Shown: positions 49,627 through 58,845, numbered from the stretch's first letter. The stretch: DNA of 64,000 nucleotides from Deltaproteobacteria bacterium (GCA_016875195.1 VGRY01000016.1:1-64000), one strand, 5' to 3'. Notes: generated from the letters alone by a model not told the origin. Program-made: numbers and translations.

Positions 49627-50532
49627 ATGTTCAAACCCGAAGGTATCTATGTGGCGATGATGACTCCGTTTGAGGACGGGTCAATCAACGAAACCGTGGT
49701 CCGGCAGATGGTCGATTTTATGATTGAGAAAGGAGTTCATGGAATCTTCCCGATCAGTTCCGTTGGTGAGTTCATCCATCTCGATCTGGAAGAGAAGGTC
49801 TTCCTCATGCAGATCATCCATGACCAGGCTAAGGGAAGAGTTCCAGTGACACCAGGAATCGCTTCTACCCGTCCGAAAGAATGCATTTTCCTCGCCCAAA
49901 AAGCAAAAGAGATTGGTTGCGAAGCAGTCGTAGTGGCTCCGCCTTACTATTATCCCATCAGTCAGGAGAATATGGAGCGCCACTTTGAGATGATCAGCGA
50001 TGCTGTGGATATTCCCATCATCCTTTACAATATCCCCCTCTTCGCCACGCCTATCAGCTATGATGTGGTGAAGCGTCTCGCAAGGAAGAAGAATGTGGTG
50101 GCAATGAAGGATTCAAGCGGGAGCATGGTTGACCTTCTCCACTTCATGGATAAGATCCGCTTGATTGGTGAGGACCTTTCTGTTCTCGTTGGCCGTGAAG
50201 AGACCCTGTTCCCTGCCCTGATGGTTGGAGCAAAAGGATGTATGACCGCCACAGCCGGTATTCTTCCGGAGGTGATGGTCGGAGTCTATAAGGCGTGGCA
50301 GGAAGGGAATTATGAAAAGGCCAGAGACCTGCAGTTCTCTATCCTCCTGCTGGTTCGATCCCTGTTTGCGGCGCCGTTCCCCCTCGGTTTTAAGGTCGCC
50401 CTCGAAGTTCGAGGATTCAAAATGGGCCCTCCTCAACAGCCCCTCTCCGATGCGGAGTACTTCAAATATTTAGGAGTCAAGAGCCGAATTGAAAAGGTCA
50501 TGAACCCGATTCTTGAAAATCTGCCAAAGTAA
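49627..50532 (+). CDS. DapA/dihydrodipicolinate synthase-NAL superfamily lyase
   Basis: GIYVAMMTPFEDGSINE, GIFPISSVGEFIHL, APPYYYPIS, LYNIP, AMKDSSG. Confidence 0.92.
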   Translation: MFKPEGIYVAMMTPFEDGSINETVVRQMVDFMIEKGVHGIFPISSVGEFIHLDLEEKVFLMQIIHDQAKGRVPVTPGIASTRPKECIFLAQKAKEIGCEAVVVAPPYYYPISQENMERHFEMISDAVDIPIILYNIPLFATPISYDVVKRLARKKNVVAMKDSSGSMVDLLHFMDKIRLIGEDLSVLVGREETLFPALMVGAKGCMTATAGILPEVMVGVYKAWQEGNYEKARDLQFSILLLVRSLFAAPFPLGFKVALEVRGFKMGPPQQPLSDAEYFKYLGVKSRIEKVMNPILENLPK

Positions 50533-50552
50533 TTTAATCCCTCCCCCCTCCC

Positions 50553-50690
50553 CTTGAGGCTGTGCCGTAATCACTATTTTGTCACCCTGAATTTATTTCA
50601 GGGTCTCGTTATTGGTTGAATTCATTAGATCCTGAACCAAGTTCAGGATGACATTTTTAGGAATTACCTAATTACGACACAGCCTCTTTA
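50553..50690. repeat. Nested palindromic element: outer GAGGCTGTGCCGTAAT/ATTACGACACAGCCTC around inner GTCACCCTGAA..../GATCCTGAACCAAGTTCAGGATGAC
   Basis: read directly. Confidence 0.85.
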
Positions 50691-50971
50691 GTAAAGGGAG
50701 GAGAGACCTGAAAAAATCACATTTGGGGTATCGGCCTTGTTCCGGCCCACGGGGTTGGGGGGATTGGAGAAGCTTTAGGGCGGAACCTTTGATATAAAAC
50801 TATATTGTCCAAACCTGGGGTCTACTGCTTCCTTACTGAAAACGATGGTTCACCATAACATCTACAATCAGCCTTCTAAAGTTTGAACAAGACACCCAGC
50901 CCCGTGGGCCGAGCTACAATTCTCAAATTTTTTTTTATAGCTTCAGGGGAAACTACGGGGATTATCTAATC

Positions 50972-52231
50972 CTATCTTCGGTGGAGATTCCAGGCGGCGA
51001 TAAAGGCGAGCCCTTTTTCTGTCAGTGCAATGGCTGTACGATTTACCGATTCATGTTTATCGAGATAATTTCTCTCCAGACAATCCATATCTCCGCAGGA
51101 GACGATTTCATCCTTATTTCTGAAATAGTCGAGTATGTCTGAGGCATGTTCCCTCGTCTGTTCAACATCGGGATCGCCTCCCTCATGCTTTGCTGAGATG
51201 TTGGGTACCTTTGGTGTAACCTCCAGGAGATCGCACCGCCGATTGTATGGCTGTCTCACGATGCTCTTCCATGTTTCGGTGATGTGATGTTCAATCCGGA
51301 CGTTCTCTTCCAGCCCGAGTTTCTTTCGAATTTCTGACGACCTTTCCAGAGTCTGACAGTCAACAGAGTTGCTCAGGTTGAAACCTATCAGAGAAGTTGT
51401 ACCATCTTCCCGTGAAAAGAGCCGGGCTGCTAATAAAGTCCAGAGGACGGAATAGGGATTATCGTTCCCCATGAAGACGGAGATCTTAAACTCTATATCG
51501 ACTCCCAACTTATGGAGAAGGTAACCGAGAAGGACCGTTCCCGGATTGATGTTGAGCACCTGTCGAATTCCATAATGGGTATAGTAATAGAGGTATTCAT
51601 CAATCCATTGAAGAGCATGCTCATTGGGTTGGCCGATCCCTCCGAAATAGCCGGTAATCGTTTCCGGTCCGCTGAGATGAATATTGGAACCGTCAGTCCC
51701 TTTTGTGTCCAAAGTTTCCACATAACTGGCTCCGACGATCTGCATGGCAGCCGCAACAGCCAGAATATCTCCCTGATCGCCCTCCTGCTCCTTCATCTTT
51801 CGCACGCGAATATACCGCGAAGGCATGACCTCCTTCTTCTCGATGGCCTGCCGCGCTTCTGTGATCAACCACGGAAAATATTGAAAGGCGCTGATCTCCA
51901 GAGTAACGGCATGGACTTCGTCGAAGGTCATCCCCTCAACACGGCCCCCCAAAACGTTACGCCTGAATTCAGGAATGGAGATAAACGAACCCTTATCCCG
52001 CTCAGCCGTGAGCCATTTCAGACCAGCGAGGTAGGGAGATTTGATCGCTTCAAGCCTTTGGAAGAGATTGGGAAGTTTCCGGACCTCCCGCGCCTTTGCA
52101 TTGATCTCTTCCGGGGTCCCATACTTTTCTATGACCTGGAGCAATGCATTGATGACAGGATTATCCGGATCGAGGAGGAATTGATTGATCTCTTCTAACG
52201 CTGAAGACTCCACTCTCAGTTTCTCTCTCAT
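50972..52231 (-). CDS. Conserved-looking protein of unknown function (419 aa)
   Basis: long ORF in an enzyme-gene context; motifs GASYVETLDTKGTDGSNIHLSGPETITGYFGGIGQPNEHA, VLNINPGTVLLGYLLHKLGVDIEFKISVFMGNDNPYS. Confidence 0.8.
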   Translation of the reverse strand: MREKLRVESSALEEINQFLLDPDNPVINALLQVIEKYGTPEEINAKAREVRKLPNLFQRLEAIKSPYLAGLKWLTAERDKGSFISIPEFRRNVLGGRVEGMTFDEVHAVTLEISAFQYFPWLITEARQAIEKKEVMPSRYIRVRKMKEQEGDQGDILAVAAAMQIVGASYVETLDTKGTDGSNIHLSGPETITGYFGGIGQPNEHALQWIDEYLYYYTHYGIRQVLNINPGTVLLGYLLHKLGVDIEFKISVFMGNDNPYSVLWTLLAARLFSREDGTTSLIGFNLSNSVDCQTLERSSEIRKKLGLEENVRIEHHITETWKSIVRQPYNRRCDLLEVTPKVPNISAKHEGGDPDVEQTREHASDILDYFRNKDEIVSCGDMDCLERNYLDKHESVNRTAIALTEKGLAFIAAWNLHRR

Positions 52232-52460
52232 ATCTTCCTCCAGAACTTTAAACTTGGATAATAATTTATGAAAAGGGAGGGGGGTGTGCAGTAAATCCTT
52301 TACAGCGGTACCTTTAAAAGTTTTGCTGCCGACTTTTCAAGCCTATTACAAAGATCATCTCAGGTAATATCGTATGTTCCCCATAAAATTAAAAAAATTC
52401 CGCAATTGTAAAGGGTTGGAAGTACACTCCCCTCCCTTTTCAATACAAGTTTAAAAAAAC

Positions 52461-53828
52461 CTATTCGTATTTCTTCTCCTGGTAAAACTGACCTAACATC
52501 GCCGCCCCTAAAAGCGAGGATTGGTCCTGATATCTGAACTCAAAGGCACCTGTCCAGCGTTTCTTCGCTTCCAGGAACCCTCTGATCTTTGCACCACCTC
52601 CTGTGGTCATGACAATCTTCCCTACCTTGACCAGGCCCGCCACCTCCTTTAGATGGTCACGATGGTAAATTGCATTCCCCCTGACTAATCCGAGAAGGAT
52701 CTTCTCCCGTGTTGTCTCTAAGGTTAAACCTGAAAAGCTGGCTGTCATCTGTTCAAGACTATAACGGCACCCCTGAAGATAAGGAACGTATCCGGGCAGA
52801 TCTGCTTCCAGGCCTTCTGCGTCACGGTTGTTAAGAAAATTTTCAAGCACCGTTGGAATATAATCGTTATAAAATTGGTCGGCGTTCATATCACGGCAAA
52901 ATACGGAATGAAACCACTCCAGAGCCAGCCCTCCTGTATTGAGAACAAAGAAGGTGACCCACCGGCCTGGAATGACATGACAGCGGACATTAAAATTTCC
53001 AGAGCTCACAGGCCTGTCCACACAGACATTCGTAATCTCACATGTCCCGCAGATAAAATTGATATCACCAGGTGCCGTGAACCCTCCTGAGAGGGCGGCA
53101 AGGACTGCGTCATTGCCCCCACAGAGAACAACACAATCTTCTGGCAAACCTAATTCAGAAGCGATCCCGGGTAAGATATTCCCAACTTGATGATACGATT
53201 GTTTAAGTGGCGGGAGTTTCTCTTCGGGTATCTCTGCTTTCGACAGGACATCTCGATTCCAGGTCAAGTTGTGCCGAGTCGTATTGTAAAGACCTGTGAT
53301 CGAAGTGGTAGAGGGATCAATAGCCCATTGGCCGGTGAAGCGTTTGACCATATAGGTATTGCTATGGCCAAACTTGGCTGCCCGCTTCCAAATATCAGGT
53401 TGATTTTCCCGAATCCATAAGATGGAACAGAGAGAGGAGCCACCTGAAACAGGCAGGTTACAGGTCTCCTTGAGAAATTTTTCCTCTCCTACTAATTGCC
53501 GAATCTCTCTGGCCTGTTTATGGGAACGACCATCCAGCATCAAAATAGCAGGACCTAGAGCTGTGCCATCTTCTCCCATGGGTAATAAACCAGGGGTCGT
53601 CACGGAAAAGGAGATGATGCCAACTTGAGAGAGATGCCTCTTGATCTCAGCACAGCATTCTTTGAGTGCAAACCACCACTTCTCAGGTTCGATATCTGCC
53701 TTTCCACGATCATAGAGGTTGATTGCATAGTCTCTGGAAGTCTCACACCTCTTTTCGAGGTCAGGGCTGAAGACGCCTATTTTAAATGCGGTAGTCCCAA
53801 CGTCAATAGCAAGAATATCTCTCTTCAT
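52461..53828 (-). CDS. FGGY-family carbohydrate kinase (xylulokinase-like)
   Basis: LAIDVGTTAFKIGVFSPD, WKRAAKFGHSNTYMVKRFTGQWAIDPSTTSITGLYN, VVLCGGNDAVLAALSGGF, MTTGGGAKI. Confidence 0.92.
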   Translation of the reverse strand: MKRDILAIDVGTTAFKIGVFSPDLEKRCETSRDYAINLYDRGKADIEPEKWWFALKECCAEIKRHLSQVGIISFSVTTPGLLPMGEDGTALGPAILMLDGRSHKQAREIRQLVGEEKFLKETCNLPVSGGSSLCSILWIRENQPDIWKRAAKFGHSNTYMVKRFTGQWAIDPSTTSITGLYNTTRHNLTWNRDVLSKAEIPEEKLPPLKQSYHQVGNILPGIASELGLPEDCVVLCGGNDAVLAALSGGFTAPGDINFICGTCEITNVCVDRPVSSGNFNVRCHVIPGRWVTFFVLNTGGLALEWFHSVFCRDMNADQFYNDYIPTVLENFLNNRDAEGLEADLPGYVPYLQGCRYSLEQMTASFSGLTLETTREKILLGLVRGNAIYHRDHLKEVAGLVKVGKIVMTTGGGAKIRGFLEAKKRWTGAFEFRYQDQSSLLGAAMLGQFYQEKKYE

Positions 53829-53829
53829 A

Positions 53830-54699
53830 TCATTTCTTCCGGGCCGACTTAATTTTTTTCAGGGCTGTTTTTAACTTCGGCAGCTCCCCTTCGACCATAT
53901 TGTAGGTATGCTGGGCTTCAGGGAATTTTCCTTTTCTCACATCATCTGCGTAAGCCTCCATCGCTTTCAACGTCTCTGCTCCGAGATTCGCATACTTCTT
54001 TACAAATTTTGCAGTGAAAGCCTGAAAGATTCCCAGGATATCGCTACAGATCATCACCTGCCCATCCGCATCAACTCCGGCTCCAATACTGTAAACAGGG
54101 ATGGTCAAATCATCTCGAATGATCTTGCAAACCTCTGGTGGAACCGCCTCCACGAGGATGGAAAAAGCTCCTGCCTCTTGAACAGCTCGGGCATCTTCCA
54201 TCAACTCAAGCGCTGCTTCAACAGTGCGGCCTTGAGCCTTAAATCCACCTAATTGTCCGGAACTCTGTGGGGTAAGACCAATATGGCCCATGACGAGCAT
54301 CCCTCCATCGGAAATGGCTCTGATCTGGGGACAGACCCTCCGACCTCCTTCAAGTTTGATGGCATCCACCTTCGCCTCTTTGAAAAAGCGTCCTGCATTT
54401 CGAACAGCTTCGTCCGTGTTGACCTGATAGGAAAGAAAAGGCATATCGCCGATGATAAAAGTGCTCGGGGCGCCTCTTCGCACTGCCTCCGAATGATAGA
54501 TGCACTGATCCATAGTGACAGGAACGGTTCCTTCATAACCGTAGATACACATCCCAAGGGAATCGCCCACCAGAAGCATATCCATACCTGCCTGTTCTGC
54601 AAACTGAGCAGTCCAGAAATCGTAAGCCGTCACCCAGACTGCCTTCTTGCCAGCTCCCTTCATATTTTGAAGATCGAATCGAGTCAACTTCTTCTTCAT
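53830..54699 (-). CDS. panB: 3-methyl-2-oxobutanoate hydroxymethyltransferase family protein (PanB)
   Basis: VWVTAYDFWTAQFAEQAGMDMLLVGDSLGM, ADIKLEGG-like AIKLEGG, VMGHIGLTPQS, SIGAGVDADGQVMICSDILGIF. Confidence 0.9.
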   Translation of the reverse strand: MKKKLTRFDLQNMKGAGKKAVWVTAYDFWTAQFAEQAGMDMLLVGDSLGMCIYGYEGTVPVTMDQCIYHSEAVRRGAPSTFIIGDMPFLSYQVNTDEAVRNAGRFFKEAKVDAIKLEGGRRVCPQIRAISDGGMLVMGHIGLTPQSSGQLGGFKAQGRTVEAALELMEDARAVQEAGAFSILVEAVPPEVCKIIRDDLTIPVYSIGAGVDADGQVMICSDILGIFQAFTAKFVKKYANLGAETLKAMEAYADDVRKGKFPEAQHTYNMVEGELPKLKTALKKIKSARKK

Positions 54700-54767
54700 C
54701 TTTTACCTCCTGAATCTATTTTGTATTAAAAGTCATTTTATTCGACAATGTCCCTGTCACTGTATCG

Positions 54768-56021
54768 CTACTTCTTCGTTTCTTTCATTCTTTTTTCGTA
54801 ACTATCCCGGACAGCTTTTAGTTCTTCAGGCGTTCTGCAGATCTGCTCTGCCTGTATAGACTGAAGATTCTTCAGGATAGCAAAACCGAATTTGTCACTG
54901 AACATGGTTTCGCCCCATATGACATCCTCAACAACCGAATGATCTTCCTTCCTCATGATCTTCCAGCCCTCTGGTGTCTCCCAGGCCAGAGGTTCTTTCT
55001 CTATGGCGCTGATCACTTTTTCGGGGTCGGTGCTCTGAGCTCTCTCTACGGCAGCTTTAAGGAAATAAACCCCCGCATAAGTCTCCTGAGCCATATAGTC
55101 AGGGTATTCTTTGAATCGCTCAAGATACGTCTTAACAAAATTGCGGTTCAAGGCCGTATCCGGAGAGAGGAAGAAATAACGAGCCGCCACAAAGATTCCA
55201 TTAGGCATATCTTTTCCAAGAGGGGCCAACGTCTCCAGAGCAGCGCCGTCTGTGAAAGCGAACTTCACATTGTTAAACACGCCGGTCGGCAGTGCCTGTT
55301 TTACAAAATTGACAGCATCATTGCCCCAGAGAGAAGACCAGACCGCATCCGGTTTGGTTTCCACGATCTTCTGTATAAAAGGCGCGAAGTCCTTCTCCAT
55401 CAGCTTCGGCCACAATTCGCCCACAACCTCCACTTCCGGTTGAAGCTCCTTCAACTTTGATATAAAGGAGGCCCAGGACTCACGACCGTAAGCGTAGTCC
55501 GGCCCAATGTTCATCCACCGTTTATATCCCTTGGGAGCCATGAAGTGTGCACCCGCGCGGGAGTGCATCAAGGCATTACTCAACGTGCTGAACAGGTAAG
55601 GATTGAACTTGACATCTGTCAGAGAGTTGGCTGCGGCCTGAGTAAGGATGAGAATCTTTTTTTGCTCCAGGACCAGATCAGCCAGGGCCACCGCAATGGC
55701 GCTCGACGTGGGTCCCATGATGAAGTCCACCTCATCTTTCTTGATGAACTTGTTGGCGATCTCAACGCCAACCTGAGGACTCATCTTATCGTCTTCGAAA
55801 ATGGCCTCCACCTTTCTCCCGAGGATCCCGCCTTTGGCGTTTATCTCATCAAGGGCAAGCTGAACGGCCTGGGATCCATGCTTCCCATAGCCACCCATAG
55901 ACCCGGACATAATAAAAAGAACACCTATTTTAATGGGCTTTTGAGCAATGGCAGGACTGCAGACCACAACAATTGAAAGAAAACAGACAACAATTCCCAA
56001 CTTCCATCCCCTCTTAATCAT
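54768..56021 (-). CDS. Branched-chain amino acid ABC-type substrate-binding protein (LivJ/Leu-binding family)
   Basis: signal peptide, KPIKIGVLFIMSGSMGGYGKHGSQAVQLALDEINAKGGILGRKVEAIFEDDKMSP. Confidence 0.93.
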   Translation of the reverse strand: MIKRGWKLGIVVCFLSIVVVCSPAIAQKPIKIGVLFIMSGSMGGYGKHGSQAVQLALDEINAKGGILGRKVEAIFEDDKMSPQVGVEIANKFIKKDEVDFIMGPTSSAIAVALADLVLEQKKILILTQAAANSLTDVKFNPYLFSTLSNALMHSRAGAHFMAPKGYKRWMNIGPDYAYGRESWASFISKLKELQPEVEVVGELWPKLMEKDFAPFIQKIVETKPDAVWSSLWGNDAVNFVKQALPTGVFNNVKFAFTDGAALETLAPLGKDMPNGIFVAARYFFLSPDTALNRNFVKTYLERFKEYPDYMAQETYAGVYFLKAAVERAQSTDPEKVISAIEKEPLAWETPEGWKIMRKEDHSVVEDVIWGETMFSDKFGFAILKNLQSIQAEQICRTPEELKAVRDSYEKRMKETKK

Positions 56022-56211
56022 ATCAACTCCTCCTTTCATAATGTGACTCTCGAAAGATTTTACAATAATCGATCCCCTTAAGGGAATTGATTCACTTGGC
56101 TCATCATAATCCACCTTAATCTTGTTTTCATGCAAATAGGTCTATGGGGGGAGATCCTGAATCACGGTCAAGATCTGGTTTACGATGACGATCCAGGAAA
56201 TTTCAAATGGT

Positions 56212-56496
56212 TTATTTTAAAAGTTTTGTAATGTTCTTTACTTTATCTGCAGTCTCTTTAATCTCTCTGGCTTCCTTCAAACCAGGGATTTCCTCTATCT
56301 CTTTTTTAATATCGGAGACTACTCCTCCCTTCTGATCACTCTGATCTTTCTCCGGCTTCTTTTCTCCCTTTATTTTTCTCAATTCCTTAACTGTTTTCCC
56401 GAGACCTTCTCCGATTTCAGGAAGTCGCTTCGCTCCAAAGAGAACAAGGATGATGACGAGAATGATCAGAATTTCAGGCAGTCCCAAACCGAACAT
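56212..56496 (-). CDS. tatA: Sec-independent protein translocase TatA/E
   Basis: [41 protein letters not shown]. Confidence 0.96.
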   Translation of the reverse strand: MFGLGLPEILIILVIILVLFGAKRLPEIGEGLGKTVKELRKIKGEKKPEKDQSDQKGGVVSDIKKEIEEIPGLKEAREIKETADKVKNITKLLK

Positions 56497-56602
56497 GACG
56501 AACTCCTCAGTTCGGAGTTTTTAGTTCGGAGTTCGGAGACTAAGAAAATGAAACATATTTTCTATTTTTACTCCGAACCACGAACTCCGAACTCATTACT
56601 AA

Positions 56603-56911
56603 TTACCGATACTCCCAGCGACCTGGTCTCCAGGCCCAGCCTCTTCCTCTCGGTTCCCAGTGTCCCGGGACCCATACCGCGTGAGGCTGCGGACGTCTAT
56701 GCCAGTGACCCGGAACCCAGGCCCAATCCCCTCCGCGATGTTCCCAGTGCCCTGGCCGCCAAACAGCATCAGGATAAGGAGGAGGTCCATAAACTTCAAC
56801 CCTGGGTTCAGGTGGCCTGACATGAACCACACGAGGCGGACAACCCCATAAGAAGATGGCCATCCCGCAGAGGGAAAATAATAAAAAGAGAATAATTAAT
56901 TTCTTTTTCAT
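56603..56911 (-). CDS. YXWGXW/WxPGHW-repeat lipoprotein
   Basis: lipobox FLWGC then four WxPGHW/WxPGRW repeats. Confidence 0.82.
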   Translation of the reverse strand: MKKKLIILFLLFSLCGMAIFLWGCPPRVVHVRPPEPRVEVYGPPPYPDAVWRPGHWEHRGGDWAWVPGHWHRRPQPHAVWVPGHWEPRGRGWAWRPGRWEYR

Positions 56912-57057
56912 AGGAATCCCTCCTTCTATGTTTTAATATTTATAAGATTTTGGGGCCCTATGCAAGAAAAATATTCACCCCCCCACCTTTTAAAGTGAAG
57001 GGGGTGGCTTGATTTTTTTTAATGTTTCAAATATTTATAAAATTAAGGAGATGACCT

Positions 57058-57216
57058 ATGGCGACGGAAATGGAATGCCCGATTTGTGATGCCGATATTC
57101 CCATGGATGGAGATGAAAGATCAGGGGACTACGTGCTCTGTTCCTTCTGCAAGGTAACTTTCAAGCTGGTCAAGACGAAAGATAAATGGATCCTCGTTGA
57201 AGACTATGAGGTATAG
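57058..57216 (+). CDS. LysW-like zinc-ribbon mini-protein (52 aa; not in the supplied ORF track)
   Basis: MATEMECPICDADIPMDGDERSGDYVLCSFCKVTFKLVKTKDKWILVEDYEV; RBS-like AAGGAGATGACC upstream; CPIC...CSFC. Confidence 0.75.
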   Translation: MATEMECPICDADIPMDGDERSGDYVLCSFCKVTFKLVKTKDKWILVEDYEV

Positions 57217-57228
57217 GTCCATTCTTAC

Positions 57229-57400
57229 GGAATAAAAATTCCAAATATCAAATTCCAATATCCAAATAAGCTCCAATGACCAAATTCCAAAATTCATAAA
57301 GGGACGTTTTATGATTTGATTTTATGTCTTTTGGTCTTTTTGGGTCATTGTTACATTGGATATTATTTGGTTATTGGTGCTTGGAATTTGGTAATTGAAA
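57229..57400. repeat. AT-rich palindromic intergenic repeat (AATTCCAAATATCAAATTCC.../...GGATATTATTTGG...GGAATTTGG)
   Basis: read directly; relative of the TTCGAAATTCG family. Confidence 0.7.
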
Positions 57401-57404
57401 GAAT

Positions 57405-58268
57405 ATGAACTGCTTATATACCTCCGACCTCCATGGTGAGATTTATCTCTACGAGCAACTTTTGAAACTGGCTCAATCTTCATCTGCAGAGATCATCCTA
57501 TTAGGGGGTGATCTTCTCCCATCCTTCCCTCCAACGAAACGCTACGAGGACATGATTCCCAATCAGAAGACCTTCATCGACCAGTTTCTCCTGCCTCTCT
57601 TTAAAAGAATAAAAGAGACGACCGATGTCAAACATCTTTTTCTCATCCCTGGAAATTGGGACTTGGGTTATCCTTACCTTTTTAAAGAACCTGTAGAGGG
57701 GATAATCGATCTCAACCAAAAAATCTACCAGCTCAGAAACGGATATGAAATCATCGGCTACCCTTTTGTCCCCCCCACTCCTTTTCGGCCCAAGGGTTAT
57801 GAAAAGATGGATGATAGTGAATCCCCCTGGCCTCCTCAGAAGAATCCATCGTACATCAGAAGTTCTGAACTGGGTAATGAACTCACAGCCATCGATCCTT
57901 ATCTCTACCTGAGGAGTCGGGAAACGATTCAAGAAGATTTGGTCCGACTCCCAAAACCTGTTTCTCTGAAGAGGGCGATCTATCTGACACATTCACCCCC
58001 TTATGGGACCCGACTCGATCAAATCCAAGGGGGAAAATCAGCAGGAAGTCGTGCCATTAAAACTTTCATCGAATCATATCAACCCTTGCTGAACCTCAAT
58101 GGCCATATCCACGAATCACCACAACTTTCAGGTTCCTATTTTGAATGGATTGGAGAGACCCTTGCGATCAATCCAGGACAGTTAATTTCAAAAAGACTCC
58201 ACGCAGTCACCTTTGAAATAGAGGGGCTAAAAGAGACGTTAAAACACTCTATCTTATCGATATCATAG
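57405..58268 (+). CDS. Calcineurin-like metallophosphoesterase
   Basis: TSDLHGEIYLYEQLL, LLGGDLLPS, IPGNWDL, LTHSPPYGTRLD, NGHIHESP. Confidence 0.88.
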   Translation: MNCLYTSDLHGEIYLYEQLLKLAQSSSAEIILLGGDLLPSFPPTKRYEDMIPNQKTFIDQFLLPLFKRIKETTDVKHLFLIPGNWDLGYPYLFKEPVEGIIDLNQKIYQLRNGYEIIGYPFVPPTPFRPKGYEKMDDSESPWPPQKNPSYIRSSELGNELTAIDPYLYLRSRETIQEDLVRLPKPVSLKRAIYLTHSPPYGTRLDQIQGGKSAGSRAIKTFIESYQPLLNLNGHIHESPQLSGSYFEWIGETLAINPGQLISKRLHAVTFEIEGLKETLKHSILSIS

Positions 58269-58304
58269 ACTATTCTCATCTTTAAATGTTTTTTAAGAAA
58301 TGCT

Positions 58305-58333
58305 TTGACATTTAAGAAAGAGTGTGCGATAAT
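58305..58333 (+). promoter_or_regulatory. Near-consensus sigma70 promoter TTGACA-N17-GATAAT upstream of cspA leader
   Basis: read directly. Confidence 0.7.
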
Positions 58334-58379
58334 TTCTTTGTAGGTTGTAAGAAGTATATGTTTTGGATCAACGAAAGGT

Positions 58380-58419
58380 CACAAAAGTGCTTCTGAAAAC
58401 TTTTGTGGCTTTTTTTTTA
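58380..58419 (+). terminator. Intrinsic terminator/attenuator within cspA leader
   Basis: CACAAAAGT-GCTTCTGAAA-ACTTTTGTG then GCTTTTTTTTT. Confidence 0.75.
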
Positions 58420-58474
58420 GGACCAAAGGCTATTACAACTTACTTTATTTAAAGTGGAAAGGAGGTGAGTTGTA

Positions 58475-58678
58475 GTGGCCAAAGGTCGTGTAAAATGGTT
58501 TAATGAGAAGAAGGGCTTCGGTTTCATTTCCAGAGACGATGGAAATGATGTCTTCGTTCACTTCTCCGCCATTAAGAGGGATGGTTTCAAATCCCTTTAT
58601 GAAGGCGATGAGGTCGAGTTCGAGGTCTCCCAGGGTCCAAAGGGACTCCAGGCAACAAATGTTGTTGTGGTAAGCTAA
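58475..58678 (+). CDS. cspA: Cold-shock domain protein (GTG start)
   Basis: [44 protein letters not shown]. Confidence 0.97.
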   Translation: MAKGRVKWFNEKKGFGFISRDDGNDVFVHFSAIKRDGFKSLYEGDEVEFEVSQGPKGLQATNVVVVS

Positions 58679-58703
58679 AACAAAAAACCTTTAAATTCCG
58701 AAA

Positions 58704-58736
58704 AAGGCTCCGGGTATCTTTACCGGAGCCTTTTTT
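58704..58736 (+). terminator. Rho-independent terminator after cspA
   Basis: AAAAAGGCTCCGG-GTATCTTTA-CCGGAGCCTTTTTT. Confidence 0.9.
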
Positions 58737-58845
58737 GCATTTCCAGATACTTCGTAATTTCAATCTCTTTATTCATTTCTTTTGTAGCAACTCAACTTGA
58801 CTTCACCTTCAACCTGTCCTATATATTTAGTAAAATATATCAGCT

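Noticed and set aside
1026-57400. CRISPR array
   Set aside because: Repeats here are dispersed palindromes or short microsatellites. There are no regularly spaced repeat-spacer units and no cas genes.
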